64,000 nucleotides of DNA, from contig NZ_JADKZI010000002.1 of assembly GCF_017811815.1 (NCBI RefSeq), forward strand, positions 372,001 through 436,000, read 5' to 3'. Positions 9,345-17,529 of this stretch are shown one piece after another. Every line of letters starts with the position of its first letter. Position 1 is the first letter of the stretch. Under the pieces are notes generated by a model. That model saw nothing but the letters and a program-made list of their open reading frames with translations. It was not told the DNA's origin and searched no databases. This DNA is from Flavonifractor sp. AGMB03687 (GTDB taxonomy: Bacteria; Bacillota; Clostridia; Oscillospirales; Oscillospiraceae). The translations under genes and the position numbers were made by a program.

Positions 9345-9929
9345 ATGAGAGCAAACGAGAAAACCAGACGCCTGACCGGACTGGCCCTGTTGACGGCCAT
9401 CATCATCGTCCTGCAGGTAGTCGCCAGCTTCGTCAAGTTCGGACCCTTCTCCATCACCCTGGCCCTGGCCCCCATCATCATCGGCGCGGCCCTGTACGGC
9501 GCAAGCGCCGGTGCCTGGCTGGGCGGCGTGTTCGGTGTGGTGGTCTTTATCGCCTGCGTGGCGGGCTGGGACGTGGGCGGCAACATCCTGTTCACCGCCA
9601 ATCCCTTCCTGACCTGTGTCCTGTGCATCGTCAAGGGCGCCCTGGCCGGTCTGGTGGCCGGTGTGGCCTTCCGGGCTATCGAGGGGCGCAGCCCCATGGC
9701 CGCGTCCATCACCGCCGGTGTCCTGTGCCCGGTGGTCAATACCGGCATCTTCTGCATCGGCCTGACCCTGTTCTTCCACGACACCCTGGTGGCCTGGGCC
9801 GGCGGCACCGATCTGGTATACTACATCATTTTCGGTCTCACCGGCGTCAATTTCCTGCTGGAGCTGGCCATCAACCTGGTGCTCAGCACCGTCATTGTCC
9901 GTGTGGTGGGCGCCAGAAAGCACGCCTGA
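9345..9929 (+). CDS. ECF transporter S component (possible pantothenate uptake)
   Basis: A 194-residue membrane protein with about six hydrophobic segments, built like the substrate-capture subunit of energy-coupling-factor transporters (small, very hydrophobic, Ala/Gly-rich helix near residues 30-50, no ATPase). It would work with a shared EcfAA'T module encoded elsewhere. Adjacency to coaX makes pantothenate or another CoA precursor the best guess; this is inference from context. The start has AGGAGG at good spacing. A bidirectional-type terminator follows. Confidence 0.82.
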   Translation: MRANEKTRRLTGLALLTAIIIVLQVVASFVKFGPFSITLALAPIIIGAALYGASAGAWLGGVFGVVVFIACVAGWDVGGNILFTANPFLTCVLCIVKGALAGLVAGVAFRAIEGRSPMAASITAGVLCPVVNTGIFCIGLTLFFHDTLVAWAGGTDLVYYIIFGLTGVNFLLELAINLVLSTVIVRVVGARKHA

Positions 9930-9950
9930 GCCCCGCAACCGTCCGAAAAA

Positions 9951-9982
9951 GAGCCGCCGCACCCATGTGCGGCGGCTCTTTT
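9951..9982 (+). terminator. Terminator after the ECF S gene
   Basis: 12-bp stem GAGCCGCCGCAC/GTGCGGCGGCTC, loop CCAT, then TTTT. Confidence 0.88.
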
Positions 9983-10034
9983 GCATCTTCTCTAGCTTGC
10001 TCATTCAAAAACCGGGAAGTTTCTCAAATAAGGA

Positions 10035-10064
10035 CTTGCAATTTTGCAAGTTGGCGCATATAAT
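10035..10064 (+). promoter_or_regulatory. Promoter with perfect operator-like palindrome before the aminotransferase
   Basis: TTGCAA (10036-10041), 17-nt spacer, TATAAT (10059-10064). A perfect inverted repeat CTTGCAA-TT-TTGCAAG (10035-10050) covers the -35 and half of the spacer, the expected place for a repressor. The predicted transcript starts near 10071. Confidence 0.72.
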
Positions 10065-10099
10065 ATGTCAAGAAAATGTGTGACAAGGGAGAGATTCCA

Positions 10100-11290
<1,191 letters not shown>

Positions 11291-11310
11291 TTGCCCCATA
11301 GCAAACAAAA

Positions 11311-11343
11311 CGGACGTGCTGGAAAAAGCACGTCCGTTTTTTT
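11311..11343 (+). terminator. Bidirectional terminator between aminotransferase and MATE gene
   Basis: 10-bp stem CGGACGTGCT/AGCACGTCCG flanked by A-rich and T-rich arms, so it can serve both convergent genes. Confidence 0.88.
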
Positions 11344-11346
11344 CAT

Positions 11347-12639
11347 TCAGCCCCGCCGGGCCGCCTTCATCAGCACCAGAGCGGCGCAGATGGTGACTGC
11401 CTCAGTGATGGGCATGGCCAGCCACAGAGCGTCCGCCCCCAGGAGGGAGGGCAGCACCAGAATGAGCCCGCCGCTGAGGGCCAGGCCCCGCAGCACCGAC
11501 AGGAAGAGGGCGCTGCCCGGCCGGAGCACCGACTGGAAGTAGTAGGTGAAGAACACGTTGCAGGGCAGCAGCAGGAAGGACAGGCCGTAGGTCCGCAGAA
11601 TGGCGGGGGCGATGGCCAGCACATCGGCCTCCGGCTTCATAAAGATGGACACAAAGCCGTTGGGGAAGGCCAGCACCGCCGCCGTCCACACCACGCCGAA
11701 CGCTGCCGCCGCCCACAGGGCGTATTTCAGCACCTGGGCCATCCGGTCCCGGCGGCCCGCCCCGAAGTTGAAGGACAGGATGGGCTGGGCGGCCTGGCCC
11801 ACGCTGTAGCCGCAGCACTGGACGACGATGACCCCGTATACCGCCAGGGCGTTGGTGCCCAGCCAGGCCATGATCTGCCGGTTGAACAGGATGGTGAGCA
11901 CCCCCATAGCCACGTCGATGAGGAAGGCGGAGAAGCCCGCCGTCCACACCCGGCCCAGCAGCCTGGGCAGGCCCACCGGCAGAGCCAGGGCCAGGGTGCA
12001 GCGCTTGCGGAAGAAGTGGCTCAGGGCTACCGCCAGGGTGATGACCGCCCCCAGGGCGGTGGCCAGACCGGCCCCCCGGATGCCCATGTCCAGGCCGAAG
12101 ACAAAGAACACGTCGCCGAAGATGTTGAAGATGCCGCCGGACAGCACCGCCGCCGTGGCCAGACCCTGCGCACCGTCGCTGCGCAGGAAGGCAGAGAGCA
12201 TCTGGGAGAGCAAAAAGGCGGGCACCACATATTTAATGGGCCCCAGATAGGCCTGGGCCAGGGGGAGCAGGTTCCCCTCCGCCCCGAAGAAGGTGAGCAG
12301 GGGCTCGTCCCAGAACACCACGGCGGCCCAGCACGCCGCCGCGCACAGCATGGCACCCAGCAAGGCGGTGGTAAAGTAGCGGTTCTCCTCCCCGGAGCCC
12401 CGACCCTTGGCCAGGCCGTACCACACCGAGCCGCCGATGCCGTTGAGCAGACCCAGGCTGTAGATCACGTTCCACACCGGTGCCACCACCGCCAGAGCGG
12501 CGGTGCCCTCCGGGCCGTGGTACTGGCCCACCACTGCCATGTCCACGATGCTGTAGATGGAGCTGATGAAGGTACTGCCAAAGGCGGCGGCCAGGTAGCG
12601 GAAGTAGAGGGGACGTACCTTGTCCCGCAGCAGATCCAT
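11347..12639 (-). CDS. MATE-family efflux transporter
   Basis: A 430-residue, 12-helix exporter of the multidrug and toxic compound extrusion family, driven by sodium or protons. The two MatE repeats start with SIVDMAVVGQYHGP (about residue 30) and, in the second half, with the VYGVIVVQCCGYSVGQAAQPIL segment region. I use the ATG at 12639 (MDLLRDKVRP): GGGAGGA lies seven nt before it, while an in-frame ATG at 12645 is too close to that SD. A hairpin-plus-T-run sits in the leader (see separate entry), suggesting conditional readthrough. Confidence 0.9.
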   Translation of the reverse strand: MDLLRDKVRPLYFRYLAAAFGSTFISSIYSIVDMAVVGQYHGPEGTAALAVVAPVWNVIYSLGLLNGIGGSVWYGLAKGRGSGEENRYFTTALLGAMLCAAACWAAVVFWDEPLLTFFGAEGNLLPLAQAYLGPIKYVVPAFLLSQMLSAFLRSDGAQGLATAAVLSGGIFNIFGDVFFVFGLDMGIRGAGLATALGAVITLAVALSHFFRKRCTLALALPVGLPRLLGRVWTAGFSAFLIDVAMGVLTILFNRQIMAWLGTNALAVYGVIVVQCCGYSVGQAAQPILSFNFGAGRRDRMAQVLKYALWAAAAFGVVWTAAVLAFPNGFVSIFMKPEADVLAIAPAILRTYGLSFLLLPCNVFFTYYFQSVLRPGSALFLSVLRGLALSGGLILVLPSLLGADALWLAMPITEAVTICAALVLMKAARRG

Positions 12640-12655
12640 ATCCATTCCTCCCAAA

Positions 12656-12707
12656 CAAAAAAGCCGGACAAGGAACAGGCATCTCAGCCTGCCACCTTAT
12701 CCGGCTT
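12656..12707 (-). promoter_or_regulatory. Candidate transcription attenuator in the MATE leader
   Basis: On the minus strand a 13-bp stem (AAGCCGGATAAGG with CCTTGTCCGGCTT) encloses a second 5-bp hairpin (CAGGC/GCCTG) and is followed by six T, only about 15 nt before the MATE start. No gene precedes it on that strand, so it cannot be ending another operon. A -35 TTGACA (12778-12773) lies upstream, with a poor -10. The ligand or protein that would prevent termination is unknown. Confidence 0.6.
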
Positions 12708-12779
12708 GCCATTTCTTCTGAACAGCTTGCCCTCCAAGTGAGCAGAGTTATCCCACCACACAAGCCCCGGCTTGTCAAC

Positions 12780-12808
12780 TTGTCACCGGGAAAGGATGGT
12801 GCTATAAT
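12780..12808 (+). promoter_or_regulatory. Promoter of the nuclease operon
   Basis: TTGTCA (12780-12785), 17-nt spacer, consensus TATAAT (12803-12808). Confidence 0.82.
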
Positions 12809-12822
12809 TGAACGGACGTTCC
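12809..12822 (+). promoter_or_regulatory. LexA (DinR-type SOS) box
   Basis: TGAACGGACGTTCC matches the Bacillus LexA consensus CGAACRNRYGTTYC at 13 of 14 positions and directly abuts the -10 element, where LexA would block the start of transcription. It is the only such box I noticed in the window. Confidence 0.78.
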
Positions 12823-12846
12823 AATTATCGGAGAGGAGGCGCGGGA

Positions 12847-13254
12847 ATGATCCTGGTGATCTGCGTGGACGACAAGGGGGGCATGGCCTTCAACGGACGG
12901 CGGCAGAGCATGGACCGCCTGCTGCGGGCCGACCTGCTGCAAACCGTGGGGGAGCGTTCCCTGTGGGTGAGCCCCTATACCGCCAAACAGTTTGACCCGG
13001 CCCCCGCCAACCTGCAAACGGCGGAGGACTTTCTGACCCGAGCGGGGGAGGGCGAGTACTGCTTTGCCGAATTCCCGCCTCTGGCCCAGGTGCTGGACCG
13101 GGCGGAGGGGCTGGTGGTCTACCGCTGGAACCGGACCTATCCCGCCGATCAGCACCTGGACTTTGACCCGGCGGACACGTTCACCCTGGTCTCCGCCGCC
13201 GAGTTTCCCGGCTCCTCCCACAAAACCCTGACCAAGGAGGTCTATACCAAATGA
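12847..13254 (+). CDS. Conserved hypothetical protein co-transcribed with a nuclease
   Basis: A soluble protein of 135 residues with no signal peptide. The N-terminus MILVICVDDKGGMAFNGRR resembles a short Rossmann/DHFR-like strand-loop but I cannot assign a family. A stronger SD (GGAGG, seven nt) decides the ATG at 12847 over an earlier in-frame ATG at 12808 that sits on the -10 box. Its stop overlaps the start of the nuclease gene (ATGA), so the two are made together under the LexA box. It may be a partner or inhibitor of the nuclease, or an unrelated cytosolic factor; that is inference from coupling only. Confidence 0.72.
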   Translation: MILVICVDDKGGMAFNGRRQSMDRLLRADLLQTVGERSLWVSPYTAKQFDPAPANLQTAEDFLTRAGEGEYCFAEFPPLAQVLDRAEGLVVYRWNRTYPADQHLDFDPADTFTLVSAAEFPGSSHKTLTKEVYTK

Positions 13255-14153
13255 AACGCCTTTCTTCCGCCCTGCTGGGCCTGGCCATGCTGTGCGCCCT
13301 GCTGACGGGGTGCGGCCAGGCTGACGGCGTCGCTTCCAGTGCCGCCCCTGCCGGGTCCTACGACCTGACCAGCCTGCCCGCCTATGACGGCAGCCCCTAT
13401 GTGGCGGTCAACGACAACGTGCCCTACTTCACCGAGGACGATTACACCACCAATTCCTTTGAATCCTACAGCGACCTGGACGAGCTGGGCCGCTGCGGAG
13501 TGACCTACGCCTGCGTGGGCACCGACCTCATACCCACCGAGGACCGGGAGAGCATCAGCTCGGTGAAGCCCACCGGCTGGATCAACGTGGAGTACGACGG
13601 CCAGTACCTCTACAACCGCTGCCACCTCATCGGCTTCCAGCTCACCGGTGAGAACGCCAACGAGAAGAACCTCATCACCGGCACCCGGTACATGAACGTG
13701 GAGGGCATGCTGCCCTTTGAGAACATGGTGGCCGACTACGTAAAGGAGACAAACAACCACGTGCTCTACCGGGTGACCCCCATCTTTGAGGGGGACAACC
13801 TGGTGGCCTCCGGCGTACTGATGGAGGGCTACAGCGTGGAGGACAGCGGGGAAGGGGTCACCTTCTGCGTATACGCCTACAACGTGCAGCCCGGCGTCAC
13901 CATCGACTACGCCACCGGTGCCAGCGCCGCCAGCGGGGAGGAGGTCCCCCAGGTCTCCGCCCCCGCCCAGACCACCAGCGGCTCGGAGGAGGATACGCAG
14001 CAGTACGTCCTCAACACCAGCTCCAAGAAGTTTCACCTGCCCGATTGCTCCGGCGTGGAGAGCATGAGCCCCTCCAACCGGCAGGACTATACCGGCTCCC
14101 GGCAGGAATTGATCGACCAGGGGTATTCTCCCTGCGGGATCTGCAAACCCTGA
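13251..14153 (+). CDS. DNA/RNA non-specific endonuclease lipoprotein
   Basis: A 300-residue exported nuclease of the EndA/NucA beta-beta-alpha-metal class. The N-terminus has a lipoprotein signal peptide with lipobox LLTGC (about residue 22), so it is anchored outside the membrane. The nuclease core is NRCHLIGFQLTGENANEKN: the usual DRGH is NRCH here, with the metal-binding asparagine preserved. After a linker, residues about 245-300 form a small Cys-containing module (HLPDCSGVESM ... PCGIC) seen fused to many clostridial nucleases. SOS control and coupling to the upstream protein are unusual for a secreted nuclease; roles in DNA scavenging, competence or antagonism are all possible. Confidence 0.88.
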   Translation: MKRLSSALLGLAMLCALLTGCGQADGVASSAAPAGSYDLTSLPAYDGSPYVAVNDNVPYFTEDDYTTNSFESYSDLDELGRCGVTYACVGTDLIPTEDRESISSVKPTGWINVEYDGQYLYNRCHLIGFQLTGENANEKNLITGTRYMNVEGMLPFENMVADYVKETNNHVLYRVTPIFEGDNLVASGVLMEGYSVEDSGEGVTFCVYAYNVQPGVTIDYATGASAASGEEVPQVSAPAQTTSGSEEDTQQYVLNTSSKKFHLPDCSGVESMSPSNRQDYTGSRQELIDQGYSPCGICKP

Positions 14154-14220
14154 GAGGGAGCGTCTTGACCCACGGGCGGCCATAACGGCCGCCCAACCAT
14201 TTTTCCAAGCGAGGTTTCCC

Positions 14221-15501
14221 ATGAAAGACATTGTCACATCCTTCGGGGCCTGGATCCAGACCCTGTGCGAAAAGGACCCGGAAAAGGCCCGCAAGTGGCT
14301 CACCACCGGCTACCGGGCCAAAGACCTGCAACTAAAATTCTTCCCCCACAAGCAGACCACAAAGTCCGCTCAGATGGTGGCGGTCCAGACCATGGAGTCC
14401 ATGATCGCCCCTCTGGCTCACCCGGAGCGGGCCGCCATGGTCAGCCTGTTTCTGCCCTGCGAGCCCCTCCAGGTGCTGGGGCTGGCCCCCTACTCCTGCG
14501 AGGGCTTTGGCTGCTTCCTGTCGGGCACCCAGGCGGAGGGGGCCTTCCTCCGCTACGCCGAGAGCGAGGGCCTGCCCGAGACCTTCTGCTCCTACCATAA
14601 AATCTTCATCGGGGCGGCGGAGAAGGGCCTGATGCCCAAGCCCCGGTTCATCCTGTCCACCACCCTGGCCTGCGACGCCAACATGCTCACCTTCCGGCGG
14701 CTGGCCGAGTATTTCGACGTGCCCCACTTCATGATCGACGTGCCCTACCACACCGACCAGAGCGCTGTGGACTATGTGGCCCGCCAGCTGAAGGACATGG
14801 TGGCTTTCCTGGAGAAGCAGACCGGCCAGAAGCTGAGCCAGTCTGCCCTGGAGGAGGCGGTGGCCCGCAGCTGCCGCAGTCTCTCCAACTATGACCGCTA
14901 CCTTACCCTGAAGGCGGACAAGTGCATCCCCTGCGAGATGACGGGGGAGATGTTCTCCGCCTTTGCCCTCCATATCCTGCTGGGCACTCCGGAGACCGAG
15001 GCCTACACCCTCCAGTGCCTGAAGGACGTGGAACAGGCGGGACCGGCGGAGGGGGTGCGGCTGCTGTGGCACCACACCACCCCCTTCTGGGTGGCCCCTC
15101 TGCGGCAGGTCACCGACTTCAACCGGGACGTGCAGGTGGTGGCCTGCGATATGTGCTTTGAGGGCATCCAGCCCACCTTCTCGGCCGACCCCTACCAGGC
15201 CATGGCTCAGCGGGTGGTGTACTCCGCCTTCAACGGCCCGGTATCCCGGCGCATTGAGAAGGGCGTCCAGACCGCCCGTCAGGTGAAGGCCGACGGGGCC
15301 ATCTGGTTCTGCCACTGGGGGTGCAAGCACACCCTGGGTGGCGCGCAGCTGGCCAAGGAGACCTTTGAGAAGGCAGGTATCCCCACCCTGGTGCTGGACG
15401 GCGACGGCTGCGACCGCAGCCACGGCGGCGAGGGCCAGCTGGCCACCCGTATGGAGGCCTTTGTGGAGATGCTGAAACAGGGAAAGGGGGGAGAGGCATG
15501 A
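14221..15501 (+). CDS. 2-hydroxyacyl-CoA dehydratase family protein
   Basis: A 426-residue member of the HgdB/benzoyl-CoA reductase-like family that binds [4Fe-4S] or double-cubane clusters and receives electrons at very low potential from an ATP-driven activator. Family signatures include CEPLQVLGLAPYSCEG, STTLACDANMLT and the C-terminal CHWGCKHTLGGAQ and LDGDGCDRS. The gene overlaps the next one (ATGA), which encodes a partner domain fused to the activator. No CoA-transferase or enoyl-CoA gene is adjacent, so a classical hydroxyacid fermentation is not obvious; a double-cubane reductase acting on a small molecule is an alternative. Confidence 0.87.
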   Translation: MKDIVTSFGAWIQTLCEKDPEKARKWLTTGYRAKDLQLKFFPHKQTTKSAQMVAVQTMESMIAPLAHPERAAMVSLFLPCEPLQVLGLAPYSCEGFGCFLSGTQAEGAFLRYAESEGLPETFCSYHKIFIGAAEKGLMPKPRFILSTTLACDANMLTFRRLAEYFDVPHFMIDVPYHTDQSAVDYVARQLKDMVAFLEKQTGQKLSQSALEEAVARSCRSLSNYDRYLTLKADKCIPCEMTGEMFSAFALHILLGTPETEAYTLQCLKDVEQAGPAEGVRLLWHHTTPFWVAPLRQVTDFNRDVQVVACDMCFEGIQPTFSADPYQAMAQRVVYSAFNGPVSRRIEKGVQTARQVKADGAIWFCHWGCKHTLGGAQLAKETFEKAGIPTLVLDGDGCDRSHGGEGQLATRMEAFVEMLKQGKGGEA

Positions 15502-17144
15502 CCCACTATATCTGCAAATATACCCCGGTGGAGCTGCTCACCGCTCTGGGGGGCGACTGCGTGGTGCTGGACCAGATGCCCGACAGCTTTCCCCTCAGCG
15601 ACCAGCTGGGCCACCCCAACCTGTGCGGCTTCGGCAAGGCGGTGCTGGAGGCCTGCCTGTCCGGCCAGGTGAAGGAGCTGGTGCTGGTCAACTGCTGTGA
15701 CGTCATCCGCAGCGTGTACGACATTCTGCTCCAGCACGGCAAGCTGGACTTCCTCTACCTGATGGACCTGCTCCACTGCACCGACCAGTGCGCTCGCACC
15801 CGGATGAAGGGGGAGCTGGAGCGGCTGGCCCAGGCTTGCGGGGCCTACAAGGGCACCCAATTTGACGAGAAAGCCTTCCGGGCGGCTTTTCAGCCCCTGG
15901 ACCGGCCCACGGAGCCTTACCTCAGCGTGCTGGGAGGCCGGGTGGGGGACAAGCTCTTCCAGGCCATGGAGGAGGCCCTGCCCATGCCGGTGCGCAACGA
16001 CACCTGCGTCCACAACCGCAGCGTGGCCGCTCCGCCGGAAGGCGGGGACTTTGATTCCCTCATGGAGTGGTACGCCGGGGCCCTGCTGGAGCAGACCCCC
16101 TGCATGCGCATGACCGACGCCGCCGGGCGGCGGCAGCTGGTCAACGACCCCCACCTCAAGGGGGTGGTGTACCACACGGTAAAATTCTGCGACTACTACG
16201 GCTTTGAGTATTCCAAGCTGCGCCATGAGCTCACCGTGCCCATGCTCAAGCTGGAATCGGACTATACGGCGGGGAGCAGCGGACAGCTGCGCACCCGGCT
16301 GGAGGCCTTTGCCGAGACCATGACCCCGGCCCGGACCGGCCAGAGAAAGGAAGCAAGCAAGATGAACAAGGGACGGTATTATGTGGGCATCGACAGCGGG
16401 TCCACCAGCACGGACGTGGCCATTCTGGACCGCAACAAGCAGCTGGTGGCGGGGGTGATTCTGCCCACCGGCGCGGGAGCCTCGGCGGGGGCGGAGCGGG
16501 CTCTGGAGGAGGCTCTGAAGCAGGGCGGACTGACCATGGAGGACATTGCCGCCACCGTCACCACCGGCTACGGCCGCTCCGCCATCCAGATCGGCGACAA
16601 GTCCATCACCGAGATCACCTGCCACGCTCGGGGCGCCTACTTCCTGGACCCCACCGTGCGCACCATCATCGACATCGGCGGCCAGGACAGCAAGGTCATC
16701 CGGCTGGATGACCAGGGCAACGTCATTAACTTCCTGATGAACGACAAGTGCGCCGCAGGCACCGGCCGCTTCCTGGAGCTGATGGCCCGCACCCTGGAGC
16801 TATCCATGGAGGAGATGAGCTACGCCGGCCTGGAGTGGAAGGAGGACATCGCCATTTCCTCCATGTGCACCGTCTTTGCCGAGTCGGAGGTGGTGTCCCT
16901 CATCGCCCAGAACAAGGACCGGGGGGACATCATCCACGGCCTGAACCAGTCGGTGGCATCCCGTACCGCCGCCCTGTGCCGCCGCCTGGGGGGCGAGGCA
17001 AACTATATGATGACCGGCGGCGTGTCCAAGAACCGGGGCGTGGTGGAGGCCATCCAGCGGGAGCTGGGGGTGGAGCTCATTGTCTCCGACCGTGCCCAGC
17101 TCAACGGCGCCCTGGGCGCCGCCCTCTTCGCTATGGAGAGCTGA
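15498..17144 (+). CDS. Dehydratase-like subunit fused to activator ATPase (HgdC type)
   Basis: A 548-residue two-part protein. Residues 1-280 resemble a 2-hydroxyacyl-CoA dehydratase subunit with many cysteines (YTPVELL, NCCDVIRSVYD). Residues about 294-548 are a BadF/BadG/HgdC-type ATPase: GIDSGSTSTDVAI phosphate loop, DIGGQDSK, and the two cysteines that hold the bridging [4Fe-4S] cluster, C418 in NDKCAAGTGRF and C457 in SSMCTVFAESE. An SD-like AAAGGAAG lies eight nt before an internal ATG at 16362, exactly at the domain boundary, so a free activator might also be made. Confidence 0.87.
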   Translation: MTHYICKYTPVELLTALGGDCVVLDQMPDSFPLSDQLGHPNLCGFGKAVLEACLSGQVKELVLVNCCDVIRSVYDILLQHGKLDFLYLMDLLHCTDQCARTRMKGELERLAQACGAYKGTQFDEKAFRAAFQPLDRPTEPYLSVLGGRVGDKLFQAMEEALPMPVRNDTCVHNRSVAAPPEGGDFDSLMEWYAGALLEQTPCMRMTDAAGRRQLVNDPHLKGVVYHTVKFCDYYGFEYSKLRHELTVPMLKLESDYTAGSSGQLRTRLEAFAETMTPARTGQRKEASKMNKGRYYVGIDSGSTSTDVAILDRNKQLVAGVILPTGAGASAGAERALEEALKQGGLTMEDIAATVTTGYGRSAIQIGDKSITEITCHARGAYFLDPTVRTIIDIGGQDSKVIRLDDQGNVINFLMNDKCAAGTGRFLELMARTLELSMEEMSYAGLEWKEDIAISSMCTVFAESEVVSLIAQNKDRGDIIHGLNQSVASRTAALCRRLGGEANYMMTGGVSKNRGVVEAIQRELGVELIVSDRAQLNGALGAALFAMES

Positions 17145-17168
17145 CCGGACCAATTACAACACAGAAAG

Positions 17169-17197
17169 GACCTTCCCAACACGGGAAGGTCTTTTTT
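17169..17197 (+). terminator. Terminator of the dehydratase/activator operon
   Basis: Stem GACCTTCCC/GGGAAGGTC, loop AACAC, followed by six T. Confidence 0.9.
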
Positions 17198-17198
17198 A

Positions 17199-17435
17199 TC
17201 TCCGGTCAGGAGAGGGACAAATGGGCAAATATGCGCAAATGGCCGGGGCGGTAAGCACTGGGCAGGGGAGAAAGTGCTGAGTCCCATGGAGCAGGCGATT
17301 CTGCCCATTTCTCTTGCTGAATTGATCAAAAATGCGCATTCTGACCTTCGAACAGCGAGGCAGTACCCAGGATGGCAGGGATGGAAACTCTTTTTTGAGC
17401 CGGATATCAAGGGTTTCGGACCATTGTGGGAAAAC
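17199..17435 (+). promoter_or_regulatory. Upstream control region of the first DASS gene
   Basis: No gene is visible here. The stretch holds TGCGCA palindromes in A/T-rich flanks (ATGCGCAAAT at 17231-17240; AATGCGCATT at 17331-17340), about 100 and 200 nt upstream of the sigma-54 promoter. The same core recurs at 20650 and 29940-29958 beside the other sigma-54 promoters, so these are candidate activator-binding sites. Confidence 0.45.
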
Positions 17436-17451
17436 TGGCATCACGGTTGCA
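17436..17451 (+). promoter_or_regulatory. Sigma-54 promoter of the first DASS transporter
   Basis: TGGCAT-N5-TTGCA with the invariant GG (17437-17438) and GC (17449-17450) exactly ten nt apart. It is 78 nt before the gene. Confidence 0.8.
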
Positions 17452-17529
17452 GTAGGACAATGGCAGTTCCCGGTGAACGGGGACATGCAGACCGGTCTTA
17501 TTGCAAACGTTGAAGAGGAGGATCTACAG

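Noticed and set aside
14175-14195. Terminator between the nuclease and dehydratase genes
   Set aside because: GGGCGGCC-ataa-cGGCCGCCC is a good hairpin but no T-run follows, so termination is doubtful.
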